Shown here piece by piece: positions 1-11,061 of a DNA stretch of 64,000 nucleotides (positions within the stretch are counted from its first letter, which is position 1; every line of letters begins with the position of its first letter). Source of the DNA: Cepaea nemoralis (lineage: Eukaryota; Mollusca; Gastropoda; Stylommatophora; Helicidae). The notes under the pieces are model-generated. The model saw only the letters and a program-made list of their open reading frames with translations. It was not told the DNA's origin and made no database searches. Location: the NCBI GenBank assembly GCA_014155875.1, contig JACEFZ010005124.1:67001-131000 (forward strand), written 5' to 3'. Position numbers and translations under genes: made by a program.

Positions 1-156
1 GTGGTGATATGATTCACCCACTCATGGGTATTGATAAGCGCTTATACAAATTAAACCACACAAGTAGGTGTTAGAAAGCAAACTAGACAACAGACACTTT
101 TAAAACTATAGGCACGCTCTCTTTTGGCACTGGGTTGAACTTTGTTGGTGCAATAC

Positions 157-623
157 CTACAGGTGTTTGTAACGTCTCACTACACTTTGTATATAGAACA
201 AATGTATGACGTCATCAAGAAATGTGCTACACAGCCCATCGTGAAGCAATATGCATCGAATGGCTGTTGTCTGCTGGAGTAATTCTATGGGGTTTCTTGA
301 AAGGAAATGTTTGCAGAAGTAATGAAACACAACCGAGGACCTGAAAGAAGCAATCAGAATTACCATTCAAGAAATAACAACAGACACGCTGCAGAAGGTT
401 TTTGACAATATGAAAAGACGTGTACAGTCATGTCTTGAAGCCCATGGTGGACAATTCCAACACCTGTTATGATGAATACTTCATTGGTACTTTTCAGCTT
501 CCACCAAACAGCGTTAGACCATAGCAGTGACTCATTTAATGAATTTGTTAGCACATATTTTGATGACATCATCAAATTTGTTCTACATACAAAGTGTAGT
601 GAGACTTTACAAACACCGTGTAG
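157..623. repeat. Inverted repeat, ~63-bp arms
   Basis: The arm at 157-219 and the arm at 559-623 are reverse complements with a few mismatches; shared cores include tctcactacactttgta. They enclose about 340 bp that include a transposase relic. This may be the remains of an inverted duplication of a DNA transposon or of a terminal inverted repeat. No target-site duplication was identified. Confidence 0.7.
275..472 (+). pseudogene. Relic of a DDE transposase C-terminus
   Basis: Translation of 282-311 gives ILWGFLKGNV. After a frameshift, 335-472 gives DLKEAIRITIQEI, then VFDNMKRRVQSCLEAHG, ending GGQFQHLL and a TGA stop at 470-472. The 'LWG.LK..V' block and the C-terminal 'R...C....G.FQHLL-stop' signature are typical of metazoan Tc/mariner-superfamily (DDE_3) transposases. 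No upstream catalytic region is visible, so this is a 3' remnant with at least one frameshift. It lies between the arms of the inverted repeat at 157-623. Confidence 0.6.
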
Positions 624-1065
624 AACTGGCGCAGGAAACATCACCGACGTAGGTCTAATTTATGCCAGTCCGTATGTGGTGTTGCTAACCATGATCTGAT
701 CGTATCGTGATGTCCCTCTCCGTAGACATGGCGCTTCAATAACAGATTTGCACACCCCTCCTGATTTCTGAGGTTCCAGGGGAAAGGCCAGCTATACAAA
801 ACAATCCCCATGGGTATGATGCCTCGGTATCTGGGTGGGAGGAATGTTTACCTCAATCTTACACCGATAGGTGCAAGCACTTTTAAGGGCTCACACGATT
901 TGAACCCCATTGCACCGGAAATAACATTTAGGATTCAGTTTTCCATGAGATTCCAACCAACTAATAGGCACAATGGATTATAATTCCTCACAAACAAAAT
1001 GTAATCATCTCGATAAACGAGCAAGTGCACATCCCGCTAAACCATCATCCAGTGTGGAAGTGCAC
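624..1065. other. No gene recognised
   Basis: No convincing exon, RNA gene or repeat family was recognised. The stretch 750-960 is moderately GC-rich and may be an old unclassified repeat. Confidence 0.4.
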
Positions 1066-1362
1066 TATTTTTTTTTTTTTTTTGCGCTCACTCGCTTTGA
1101 ACTCAAGCATATTCCACTATTTATAGTAGTGATGGACTGAATTTTGCGTGTGGATTGGCTTTCCCTATCAATAGTGTCCCTCGCCAACAGGCGAACCCAC
1201 TCCGACTTCAGAGTTACTTGTAATTTATGTCCCCAAATCAAAGACAACAGGTCAACATTTTAGTCCAGCTGTCCGGTGTAGGGGTTGAACTCCTAACCTC
1301 GGCATCAGCACACCGGGTGTTTAAGAACTCGCGTTCTAACCCATTAGACCATGCTGACCTGC
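1066..1362 (-). mobile_element. SINE family A, full length
   Basis: Read on the minus strand, it starts with a tRNA-like head (GGTCAGCATGGTCTAATGGG as box A, GAGTTCAACCCC as box B). A body with 'CTTGATTTGGGGACATAAATTACAAG' character follows, ending in a poly(A) tract (poly-T at 1068-1083 on plus). Related copies are at 1443-1625, 23381-23653, 35535-35800, 49262-49510 and 62140-62475. The RNA polymerase III boxes plus A-tail identify a tRNA-derived SINE; mobilisation by a LINE is established for such elements. Confidence 0.85.
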
Positions 1363-1442
1363 TGAAAGTGCGTTAGTTCCTTATCTTATTATAAAAGACT
1401 AGAAAAGCGACTTCATTTCGTTACGCTGATAGCCAGATAGCG

Positions 1443-1625
1443 TATTCAACCCATACACCGTTTAGTTGGACTAACATGTTGACTTCTCGTCCTTGACTTG
1501 GGGACGTAAATTACAAGTATCTCATAAGTCATCTCAGACGGCGGGGGACAGTGGTAATAGGGAAAGCTATCCTACACGAAAAAATCAGTCCAGGTGGACT
1601 ACGCTCGAATTCAAAGAGAGCGAAC
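1443..1625 (+). mobile_element. SINE family A, 5'-truncated copy
   Basis: It starts inside box B (ttcaacccatacaccg) and runs through the shared body (ccttgacttggggacgtaaattacaag) to the 'gactacgctcgaattcaaag' end. The tRNA head is missing. Confidence 0.8.
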
Positions 1626-2146
1626 GAAAAATTGCACTGAGTATGATCCCACCTGGCTCGGTCATAAAATACCTTAACTTTCAGTACCCCGGGGATTTCC
1701 CCAATGTTCTCCAGTTGCTCCTATAGTATATCATTATCGCTTGGTGGCGCTCCCTTACTTAAATATTTGCTGTCGTTGTTTCATGTTTACAGTACACACG
1801 AACCACGATGTGGTGTACACACTTCCGTTTTCTGATATGCCAGCTACATGTCAGACATTCAACACAGAGGACCGCAAACAAACGTAAACACCTTTCTCCC
1901 TGGCAGCTCTTCTAAACAGTTCACTGGAAACATGGCTGGGAAATGTTACAAACATGTTGCACTGATTCTCACAGCTAGAGAGCTGACAGGCAGTACATCC
2001 GTGTTATGTCTACATGAGAAGTGATAGGCCAGGCCGGTTAACGACAATAACTATAAACAACTCAGTCTCAGGCTATTCTCGAACTGTTGGGTGTACTGTA
2101 TTATACATGTGACGGAAATTAGTTCGAATCTTCATTAAGAGAAAAA
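1626..2146. other. No gene recognised
   Basis: Unique-looking sequence without a recognisable exon or repeat. Confidence 0.4.
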
Positions 2147-2179
2147 CTGAGTGCGCACGCACGCACGCACGCACGTACG

Positions 2180-2228
<49 letters not shown>
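2147..2228. repeat. (GCAC)n/(AC)n microsatellite
   Basis: A run of cgcacgcacg units grades into a perfect ca dinucleotide run. Confidence 0.95.
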
Positions 2229-2403
2229 CAATGCCCCGTAGCAGCAATCTGTTGTGGTATGTGATGTGTTCGGACTATCACATGTTCTAGGTCAGAGTGC
2301 ACGGAGGTAGGTATGGGTCACCACTATTCCTCCCGTAGTGAACGCCGATAGATATCATCGAACAATCGTCTGACCACGTTTAAACGCCTACACTAACGCG
2401 TAA

Positions 2404-2850
2404 ACAATATAAAATGACACAAAGTAGTGCAGCTTTACATAACAGAATTAAGACACATACAGGACGTTGCGGCGACTAGTCTTCATCAGCAAACAAACAC
2501 ATTCACAAACACAACATACAGTCAAGGAGATCTCCTGTGACTACATCAGAAGGTGACGACAGGACGAGAAGAACAAAAGGATGAAAAAATGATAGGAGTG
2601 AAGAAAATGAGAATTTAAACAAATGTGAATTGAAAAAATGTTCATACTCACCTCACAGTGGCGACCGCTTACAGATCGCCACTGTGAGGTGAGTATGAAC
2701 ATTTTTTCAATTCACATTTATTTAAATTCTCATTTTCTTCACTCCTTTCATTTTTTCATCCTTTTGTTCTTCTCGTCCTGTCGTCACCTTCTGATGTAGT
2801 CACAGGAGATCTCCTTGACTGTCACTACATAGTTTGTGATGTTTGTCCAA
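2404..2850. mobile_element. Foldback element with 147-bp hairpin arms
   Basis: 2518-2664 and 2676-2822 are almost perfect reverse complements around an 11-bp loop. The left side extends outward through 2404-2517, with the motifs cagctttacat, aggacgttgcggcgactag and cttcatcagc. The same terminal sequence occurs in inverted pairs at 44655-45024 and 45961-46322, so this is a dispersed element family. Inverted or tandem terminal copies and the CTGATGA...CGTC block resemble Penelope-like elements, but no reading frame remains, so the class is tentative. Confidence 0.75.
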
Positions 2851-2929
2851 GAATTATTCCTCGGGCTCAAGATATATTTGTATACAGATTTATATATATA
2901 TATAATGGCAACGAATCATGGAATATGAG

Positions 2930-3490
2930 TGAACAAATTTGGAAGTGCTTAGAAGCAACAGGGATGTGGTTCTTGGGGCGAATGTTGAGAATACTTTGGG
3001 CTGCCAGAGTAACTAACAACGATTGGCTAAAAGGCTAATGAAAACATAACGTTGTATACAACTATAAGAAAGGGACAAGCATTCTTTGGTCATGTGATGA
3101 GAACAGAGGTATTGGAGAACACCGTGACAAATGGAAAGATGCATGGGAAAAGAGGCAGAGACAGAGGGAACGAACGAAAGAAAGAAAATCTTTATTTTCA
3201 AAGGGTTAAGAATTGGGCACGCAGGCCCGTCTGACATTCTGCCCTTCTTCTCTATTTCCTCTCATACATTCTTTCATTCAACATCACTTATGAAGCACAT
3301 TTTTGACAACAACAATAATTTGCCACTGTTTATCAAGGTACATTTGTCCCGTGTTGATGAAACAGCAGCATGTTTACATGGACTGAGACAGTGGCATGGA
3401 GGAACATCATTAGCAGAGTTGACCGAGAATACCGAAGACCGAGGTCAGTGGAAAGACATGAAAGCCCGCCATAGTTGGCAGGGCACATAA
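2930..3490 (+). pseudogene. LINE reverse-transcriptase 3' fragment
   Basis: 3020-3190 reads TTIRKGQAFFGHVMR, with 'LENTVTNGKMHGKRGRDRG' in a nearby frame. 3365-3490 reads 'LRQWHGGTSLAELTENTEDRG' and ends near 'SWQGT-stop'. These blocks are the C-terminal tail of a non-LTR retrotransposon polymerase (FFGHVMR..LEN.V..GK..GKR.RGR). The coding sequence is broken by about 160 bp at 3190-3350, itself a repeat also seen at 54645-54720 (shared text 'aggcccgtct.acatt'). Confidence 0.75.
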
Positions 3491-3534
3491 TTATGCAGAA
3501 AGAAATACCACAATGTAATAATATGCATGTAAAC

Positions 3535-4125
3535 GAGAATATTCTTCAACAAGTGAATCGGTACAATTATCTCCGAACAGTCATAACATCTGATGGGAGA
3601 TGCCTTGAAGTTATTAGAATGAGAATGTCTATGGCGAAGGTAGCCTTTTCCAAGATGAAAAACATACTGACCAATAAACTGATGTTAACTTCAACGAGAA
3701 CCTACCTAGAACCTGTTCTTTAGTATGGATATGAGACGTGGACAATGAGGGGACAACTTGAGAAAATATCTAATGGCTGTGGAAATGTGGTTTCTGAAGA
3801 AAATGCAAAGAATACCATGCACAGACTGAAAAACCAACGAGCCTGTCATACAAGAAACAACTGAAAGCAGTAAACTGATTAGAGAAATTAAATGTAGACT
3901 GTCGACATTTTTGGACACATTATGAGAAGACATAAACTAGAGAACTTGGTGACAACTGGCAAGATTGAGGGGAAAGAAAAGTACAAGGGGAAGGCAGAGG
4001 GGTAAATATCTGGATGGTTTGGCCGCATGGCAAGAACACAAAGCTGATCCACGATTCTGGTGATCGTGTGAGTTGACGAAACATGACCACCCACGCTTAT
4101 CGGCATGGCACATGATGATGAGTCT
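3535..4125 (+). pseudogene. Second LINE reverse-transcriptase 3' fragment
   Basis: Blocks YNYLRTVITSDGRCLE, FSKMKNILTNK, YGYETWTM and MAVEMWFLKKMQRIP are followed in other frames by FGHIMRRHKLENLVTTGKI. The order matches the thumb and C-terminal end of a non-LTR retrotransposon reverse transcriptase ('NYLGT.IT.DG...EI..RI.MAK.AF' then 'YG.E.WT'). Stops and frameshifts make it non-functional. The 3' end has a short gatgatgag tail, as in its relatives at 5528-5745, 19560-19690 and 50583-50800. Confidence 0.8.
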
Positions 4126-4157
4126 TAAGAACATTAATGAACTGTCGTTCGTGATTA

Positions 4158-4412
<255 letters not shown>

Positions 4413-4451
4413 TCAAACAAAACTTAAATAACAATTAATAGTATAATCATC

Positions 4452-4702
4452 CGGTCTCCCTGGTCTAGCGTTACACGACTTTCTCCGTAATCCCGTATAC
4501 TCTTGTGAGTAAACGTGCCGTGCGCGAGAATCGGTAGCGGTTCTCTTCGCGTCGGTAACTTACGGGGTATGTGAGCCGGTCGCTCAGAAAGTAATGGCAA
4601 ACTACTGAGCGTAATCTTGCCAAAAAATCAACAATCAGCTGAAAGATGCTGATGTTGACAGCGATGTCCTGTAAAAGATATGCGAACCAAAAAAAAAAAG
4701 TC
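4452..4702 (+). mobile_element. SINE family B
   Basis: It starts ggtctccctggtctagcgtt (tRNA-like box A) and carries the shared 3' module 'cagaaagtaatggcaaactactgagcgtaa' and 'gatgttgac.gc.atgtcctgtaa'. It ends in an A-rich tail. Other copies are at 6359-6607 and 56901-57155. Confidence 0.85.
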
Positions 4703-4919
4703 TATTCATAGCCATCCTTATACATTATTACTATTCTTATACCGGAGTGGCATAAAGAAACTGGGTTGGTCACTCACTTAACACATTCAGTGTCAAACAA
4801 AAAGAAGGTTTGGATCAAACAGAAATGGATGTTTGAAAATTGGAATTAAGAGTGTGTCATTGTTATGACGTAAACGTTGTTAAAATGGTTGCAGACATGT
4901 TGTAATATATATCGGAAGT

Positions 4920-5162
4920 CTCCGTGGCGAAATTATCAAAAGCCGTCTGACTCGGGCTCCGAAAGTTGTGGGTTCGATTCCTAACCGCGTCCTTCGGTTC
5001 ACGAGTGGCATATTTTTCGGAGACTCCTGTGGGTCGTCGCTGGAGCTACGGAGTTCGTGCTTTGCGCGACGCTTTCGGCAGTTCGCTGCGGAAAGAGACC
5101 GAGCCATATGGAATAAAACCCGGTGCGATGAAGTCGACCCCCTCGACTTTTAAGCGACTTTT
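4920..5162 (+). mobile_element. SINE family C
   Basis: It begins ctccgtggcgaaattatcaa (box A region), followed by a perfect box B, gggttcgattcc. The body reads cggagactcctgtgggtcg, then 'gaaagagaccgagccatatgg', 'aaacccggtgcgatgaag' and 'gacttttaagcgac'. Other copies are at 7790-7975, 28157-28374, 28921-29146, 36890-37150 and 52629-52869. Confidence 0.9.
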
Positions 5163-5440
5163 TGTATTATATATCAAATTAAAGGGGGTTCCTTGGGGGA
5201 AAACTACTGTATATACGCCCAAGGCAGATGCAAGAAGTCGCTTAAGGCGATTAGCCATTCCACGGCACTTAATCAGTTAAGAAGGTACAAGCAAAATTGG
5301 TATTTATGGAAGGGTTGGTTGGACTTCGACGAACGCTGGCTTCTCGTCCAGAAAGCAATGGCAAACTACTGAACGTAAAATTGCCTAACATATCAACTTG
5401 GGGTTGATCGCAACATCTTGCATAGAACATGCAATGTTTA
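5163..5440 (+). repeat. Unclassified repeat plus SINE 3' module
   Basis: 5163-5285 (tgtattatatatcaaattaa, ending ggcacttaatcagttaag) is homologous to 29290-29425 in reverse complement. 5345-5430 is a copy of the 3' module shared by SINE families B and H ('gcaatggcaaactactgaacg', 'gttgatcgcaacatc'). Confidence 0.7.
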
Positions 5441-5527
5441 AAAACACGCATGAAACTGTTGCACACCTAGCTGATCCTTGCCACGTCTAGCCTTCTCGGA
5501 TTAGGGCTAAAAGCTACAAAGATCACG

Positions 5528-5745
5528 TTGCATTATCATCTTGTGCTAAGGCGACAAGGATCATACTTCGCCATCGCGCACGATCACCAGAGTCGTAAAT
5601 CAGGTCTGTGTGCTTGTCCAGATTTGACCTGCAGCCAAGCTACCCGGGTATTTATTTCTCTGTCTTCCCGTTGCTATTTTCCCATAAAGTTTGTCAATAG
5701 TTACAAAGTGTCCACTTTTATTTCTCCCCATCACATACTCAGAAA
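5528..5745 (-). pseudogene. LINE 3' fragment
   Basis: Reverse complement of the 'gatcaccagagtcgt' tail that closes the LINE family at 3535-4125. Only the last part of the polymerase frame and the 3' end remain. Confidence 0.65.
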
Positions 5746-6265
5746 AGCATTTAACTCTCTACGTCTAAGTTCTCGAATCAATTGCAATCCATCAGGTGTC
5801 TTCTCCACAATGACGGTTGGCTGCAATGGATCTACAACACGGTCTGTCTCTCGCCCTGTCTGTACATTCTGTCAGATTGCCGTCCGTCCATCTCTTGATA
5901 TTATCTTACCACTTGTATCATTGTCTACCTCATGCTCACTTGCCTTCAACCTTACCCTCCAATATGTTTTTTTTTTAAAAATAAGAGTGTTATGTCTTTT
6001 AACGTGGCAGAAATATTTAACTAGTGTCTATTTTTATTTCTTTCATCAACTCTCTTTTCATTCCAAGTTTTTCCAGAACCTCTGTATTTATCGTTTTTGT
6101 TTCCGTGAAATACACATATTCTTCTGTATATCCACACATTCCCATGAACTACTACACATTCTTCTGTATATCCACATCACCAGGGCCTCTAATCGACTTT
6201 CTAATTGCTTGTTCAATGTCCAGGTTCCATATAGTCAATTTGCAGTGTACACAAAGTTAGTCGTG
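5746..6265. other. No gene recognised
   Basis: A long open frame (start 5528, end 6382) crosses this stretch. It has LINE fragment at one end and SINE sequence at the other, and low-complexity text between. No domain was recognised. Confidence 0.4.
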
Positions 6266-6720
6266 TGTCAGTTTTTCACAGGTCATTGCATTCAACCCCA
6301 GCATTTAATGGATGTTTGTGGTTTACTAGACAATTGTACATTCACTAGTATGCCATTGGCGGTCTCCCTGGCGAAGGTGTAACGAATTTCTCCGTAATCC
6401 CATATATACACGTGAGGAACACAGCTGCGCGGGTTTCGGCAGTGGATCGCATCACGTTGGTTACTTGCGGGGTATGTGAGCCGGTCGCTCGGAAATCAAT
6501 GGCAAACTGCTGAGCGTAATCTTGCCAAGAACATCAACAACAGCTGAATAATGCTGATGTTGACTGCAACGTCATGTAAGGGGTATGCACCATTAAAAAA
6601 AAAAAAGTATGCCATTGCTTTCTGAACGGCTGATATAATCGAAATCAACTAATAACACTTTGCAGCCAAAATTTCCTGTGGTGGAGTTCGATCGAACCCA
6701 CACCCGATATGTCGGGGAAT
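6266..6720 (-). mobile_element. SINE family H, split by a nested SINE
   Basis: Two parts, 6266-6358 and 6608-6720, are interrupted by SINE B. On the minus strand the right part has a tRNA-like box B (GGGTTCGATCGAAC). The left part holds the 3' module with 'cattcaaccccagcatttaatgg'. Its head merges directly into the minisatellite at 6709-7556. Relatives are at 31890-32000, 34062-34360, 41655-41880 and 48530-48732. Confidence 0.75.
6359..6607 (+). mobile_element. SINE family B nested in SINE H
   Basis: It begins gcggtctccctggcgaaggt and ends in poly(A). The 11-bp gtatgccattg is repeated at 6348-6358 and 6608-6618, a clear target-site duplication inside the older SINE H. Confidence 0.92.
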
Positions 6721-7556
6721 TGTGAAACTGCGTACACTAACCCTAAGTTGTGAAAATTGTGAATCTGGGTACACTAATACCTTAAGCTGTGAAAATTGTG
6801 AAACTGCATACACTAACCCCCTAAGTTGTGAAAATTTAGAAATTGCGAACACTAACTCCTAAGTTGTGAAAATAGTGAAACTGCGTAGACTAACCCCTAA
6901 GTTGTAAAAAGTGACAAACTGTGTACACTAACTCCTAAGTTGTGAAAATTGTGAAACTGTGTACACTAACTCCTAAGTTGTGAAAATTGTGAAACTGTGT
7001 ACACTAACTCCTAAGTTGTGAAAATTGTGAAACTGTGTACACTAACTCCTAAGTTGTGAAAATTGTGAAACTGTGTACACTAACTCCTAAGTTGTGAAAA
7101 TTGTGAAACTGTGTACACTAACTCCTAAGTTGTGAAAATTGTGAAACTGCGTACACTAACTCCTAAGTTGTGAAAATTGTGAAACTGCGTACACTAACTC
7201 CTAAGTTGTGAAAATTGTGAAACTGTGTACACTAACTCCTAAGTTGTGAAAATTGTGAAACTGTGTACACTAACTCCTAAGTTGTGAAAATTGTGAAACT
7301 GCGTACACTAACTCCTAAGTTGTGAAAATTGTGAAACTGCGTACACTAATCCCTAAGTTGTGAAAATTGTGAAACTGCGTACACTAAACCTAAGTTGTAA
7401 AAAGTGTGAAACTGCGTACACTAACCTCTAAGTTGTGAAAATTGTGAAACTGCATACACTAACCCCTAAGTTGTGAAAATTGTAAAACTGCGTACACTAA
7501 CCCCTAAGTTTTGAAATTTGGGAAACTGCGTACACTAACTCCTAAGTTGTGCAAAT
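6709..7556. repeat. 38-bp minisatellite, ~22 copies
   Basis: Unit gtgtacactaactcctaagt + tgtgaaaattgtgaaact (38 bp). Edge units are divergent and central units nearly identical. The unit resembles the box-A end of the adjoining SINE H head, which suggests that is where it started. Small open frames here are artefacts. Confidence 0.95.
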
Positions 7557-7789
7557 TAAAAAAAAAAACAACAAACAACTCATCCTGCAGCTGGAGAGCT
7601 CGAACGAAGTTGGTCCAATAGACCGCATCCCAGGCTACATTTACTAAAATATGTAAAAGTCGACTCCACGCTACGGAATTCATGCATCGTGTGGAGGTGC
7701 TCCTTATGTGATCCATTGTATAAGACTGGGACTGAGCCAATAGCCAAGGGGGTCGGTGCACGTGGAGGAGATATATATTTAATAAAACA

Positions 7790-7975
7790 CGACTGTATGG
7801 TGTGTGCGCTCAGTCTCTTTCCGAAGAGCACAAAGCACGAAATCTGTAGCTCCAGCGGCGACCCTCAGGAGTCTCCGAAAAAATGCACTCGTGAACCGAA
7901 GGACGCGGCCCGGAATCGAACCCACAACCTTCGGAGCCCGAGTCAGACGGCTTGACCATTTCGCCACGAAGATTC
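7790..7975 (-). mobile_element. SINE family C
   Basis: On minus it carries the head TTCGTGGCGAAATGGTCAAG, box B GGGTTCGATTCC and the 'GAGACTCCTGAGGGTCGCCG' body. A (CA)n run at 7976-8002 and a CG-rich run to 8015 lie at its head side. Confidence 0.88.
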
Positions 7976-8304
7976 CCACACACACACACACACACACACA
8001 CACGCGCGCGCGCTCATACTGACTTGCTTGAGTTGACCCGGGATCTGAAGGCAAGCGAACAACAATAGCATTGTGACCTACCATGCGAGTATTAAAGTAT
8101 TAAGAAGCGACCAGAGATGGTTGGCGTGATTAGAAAACTTTAGCTGCGCAATTCAACCAGCCTTGAACAAGCTTACAGACGAGGACGGACGAATAATAAC
8201 ATGTGGAGGATATGACAAGGGCTGTAACAATTACGACCACGTGGCGTGAGTTGGGCCAGAGCTTGTGCTCCACTGGGGGATAAACGACAGAAGTAGAAGA
8301 CCCA

Positions 8305-8512
8305 TACACACATGCACACACACACAAACCCCACACACAGCACACACATACCACACCACAAACCACACACACGCCACACATCAAACACGCCACACTTATA
8401 TACACGCCATACAAACACCACACACGCATACACATGCACCACAAACCATACACACAACACATACCACACACACACACACACACACACCACACACATACAC
8501 ACACACACACTG
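8305..8512. repeat. Imperfect CA-rich simple repeat
   Basis: Interrupted cacaca/catacaca units. This creates overlapping His/Thr-rich and Cys/Val-rich open frames on both strands that are not genes. Confidence 0.95.
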
Positions 8513-8628
8513 GCTTCATTGTACCACAATTTAAACATAGAAGACACAAACCATACGGTGCGACATATTGTATGTGACTTATGTGTTTTAATTCACTAAA
8601 GGAACACATTGTTGTTAATTTCTGGATC

Positions 8629-8797
8629 GCACCACCACCACCACCACCACCACCACTACCAACACCACCACTACTACTACTACAATCACAACTACACCAA
8701 CAACAAGAACAACAACAATTATGGTACTACAACACCCATCACCACCGCCACCACCACCACAACAACAACAACACATACTACTACTACTACTACAACA

Positions 8798-8862
<65 letters not shown>

Positions 8863-8927
8863 CACTACTACTACCACTACCACTACTACTACTACTACTA
8901 CTGCTGCTACTACTACTACTGCTACTA

Positions 8928-8975
<48 letters not shown>

Positions 8976-9016
8976 TCACCACCGCCATCATCAATATCAC
9001 CACCACCACCACACCT
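8629..9016. repeat. Trinucleotide repeat cluster, ~390 bp
   Basis: Consecutive blocks of (CCA)n, (ACA)n, a long (CTA)n, (CTG)n and (CAC)n. All share a period of three, so five long homopolymer-rich frames (poly-Tyr, Thr, Leu, Ser, Val) are open. None is a plausible gene. It lies inside the ZCCHC24-like intron. Confidence 0.97.
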
Positions 9017-9713
9017 GTTACTATTAAAGTTGCTGCTAACTGATGTGTCGAAAAAAAACAAAAAACCCTAAAACGCTTTCCAGCGAGCGTAAAATCATTG
9101 GAAAAAAAAATTAAACAAGCAAACAACGCCGCGTGCGGATTGCATATCTATGTAAATACAGAGATTACAGTTTTCGCTGTGGTTATATAAAATGTACCAT
9201 TTCTCATATAAATAAATACATAAAATAAATAACGAAGTATATAAAAAACAAGGAAAACAAAGTATGGCGAGTTGCTGGGTATAGTAAGGGTGCACATCAG
9301 AAGTGTTTGATGGCACTCGTTTCAACGTCTGACGCTTTCCTTGGCAAAGAATAAGCTAGCGTGGCGCATGTCAGAAAAGGTTGAATGTCAAGGCAAAATA
9401 CGAAACTGCGGCAGAGTAAATAAACTAACACGTCGGACGTAAGTAACTAGGCCAGGTTTGTGCAGATGGTCGCGGTTAAATTCATTCTTATCTTGGGTAC
9501 CACTGACACTGTTGTCTGTCTTTTATGTTTCTATCTACAGGTCAGGGGTCACTGGGCATTGATACTTTCAGTGACGGAAAATGTATCACTGTTTGTTTGT
9601 GACTTTTATGACTTTCTCCCTTTTTCTCTGATTAAGGTCACCGAGAAACTGTTATTAACGACATTACCCCTACTATCTAACTGAATATACTGGGAATCTT
9701 TTGTTTCTGGTTT

Positions 9714-9714
<1 letters not shown>
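9017..9714. other. No gene recognised
   Basis: AT-rich intronic sequence with no exon or repeat family identified. Confidence 0.4.
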
Positions 9715-9807
<93 letters not shown>

Positions 9808-9853
9808 TCTCTATCTGCTTGCCTGCCTGCCTGCCTGTCTGTCTGTCTGTCTG
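9715..9853. repeat. (CT)n then (GCCT/GTCT)n simple repeat
   Basis: About 85 bp of ct dinucleotides, then gcctgcctgcct and gtctgtctgtct. Confidence 0.97.
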
Positions 9854-9854
9854 T

Positions 9855-9893
9855 GAACTGAATGATTCGATGTGAAGTGAGTATAATCTGACG
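9855..9893 (+). mobile_element. 3'-terminal stub of a LINE
   Basis: The sequence gaactgaatgattcgatgtg through 'taatctgacgactaac' matches the 3' end of the RNase-H LINE at 20389-20433 and another at 60440-60490. In each case it runs straight into actaactaac. It marks the left edge of the giant tetranucleotide array. Confidence 0.8.
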
Positions 9894-9907
9894 ACTAACT
9901 AACTAAT

Positions 9908-9940
<33 letters not shown>

Positions 9941-9968
9941 GACTGACTGACTACTGACTGACTGACTG

Positions 9969-9999
<31 letters not shown>

Positions 10000-10694
10000 G
10001 ATTGACTGACTGACTGACTGACTGACTAACAGACTGACTGACTGACTAATTGACTGACTGATTGACTAATTGACTGGCTGACTGACTAATTGACTGACTG
10101 AGTAACTAACTAACCAACTAACTTATTAACTAACTAACTAACTAACTAAGTGGTGACTGACTGACTGACTGACTAACCAACTAACTAACTGACTGACTAA
10201 CTGACTAAATCACTAACTAAATAACTAACTAACTAGCTTGCTAACTGACTGACTGAATGACTTACTAACTAACTAATAACTGACCAACTAAATAACTAAC
10301 TAACTAAATAAATAACCAACTGACTGACTAACTGGCTAACTAAGTAACTAAGTACCTAGCTAACTGACTGACTAACTAACTGACTGACTAACTAACTAAC
10401 TGACTAACTAACTAACTAACTGACTGACTGACTGACTAACTAACTAACTGACTGACTAACTAACTAACTGACTAACTAACTAACTAACTGACTGACTGAC
10501 TGACTGACTGACTGACTGACTGACTAACTAACTAACTAACTAACTAACTGACTGACTGACTGACTGACTAACTAACTAACTGACTAACTAACTAACTAAC
10601 TGACTGACTAACTAACTAACTAACTAACTGACTGACTAACTAACTAACTAACTGACTGACTAACTAACTAACTGACTGACTAACTAACTACCTG

Positions 10695-10733
<39 letters not shown>

Positions 10734-11022
10734 GACTGACCTACTGACTGACTGACTGACTAACTAACTAACTGACTGACTGACTGACTGACTGACTGAC
10801 TGACTGACTGACTAACTAACTAACTAACTGACTGACTGACTAACTAACTAACTGACTAACTAACTAACTAACTGACTAACTAACTAACTAACTAACTAAC
10901 TAAATAAATAACCAACTGACTGACTAACTGGCTAACTAAGTAACTAAGTACCTAGCTAACTGACTGACTAACTAACTAACTGACTGACTAACTAACTAAC
11001 TGACTGACTAACTAACTAACTG

Positions 11023-11061
<39 letters not shown>

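Noticed and set aside
5528..6382. 284-codon open frame on plus
   Set aside because: Made of an antisense LINE end, unassigned text and SINE sequence.
8581..9126. Five long frames rich in Tyr, Thr, Leu, Ser or Val
   Set aside because: By-products of the trinucleotide cluster.
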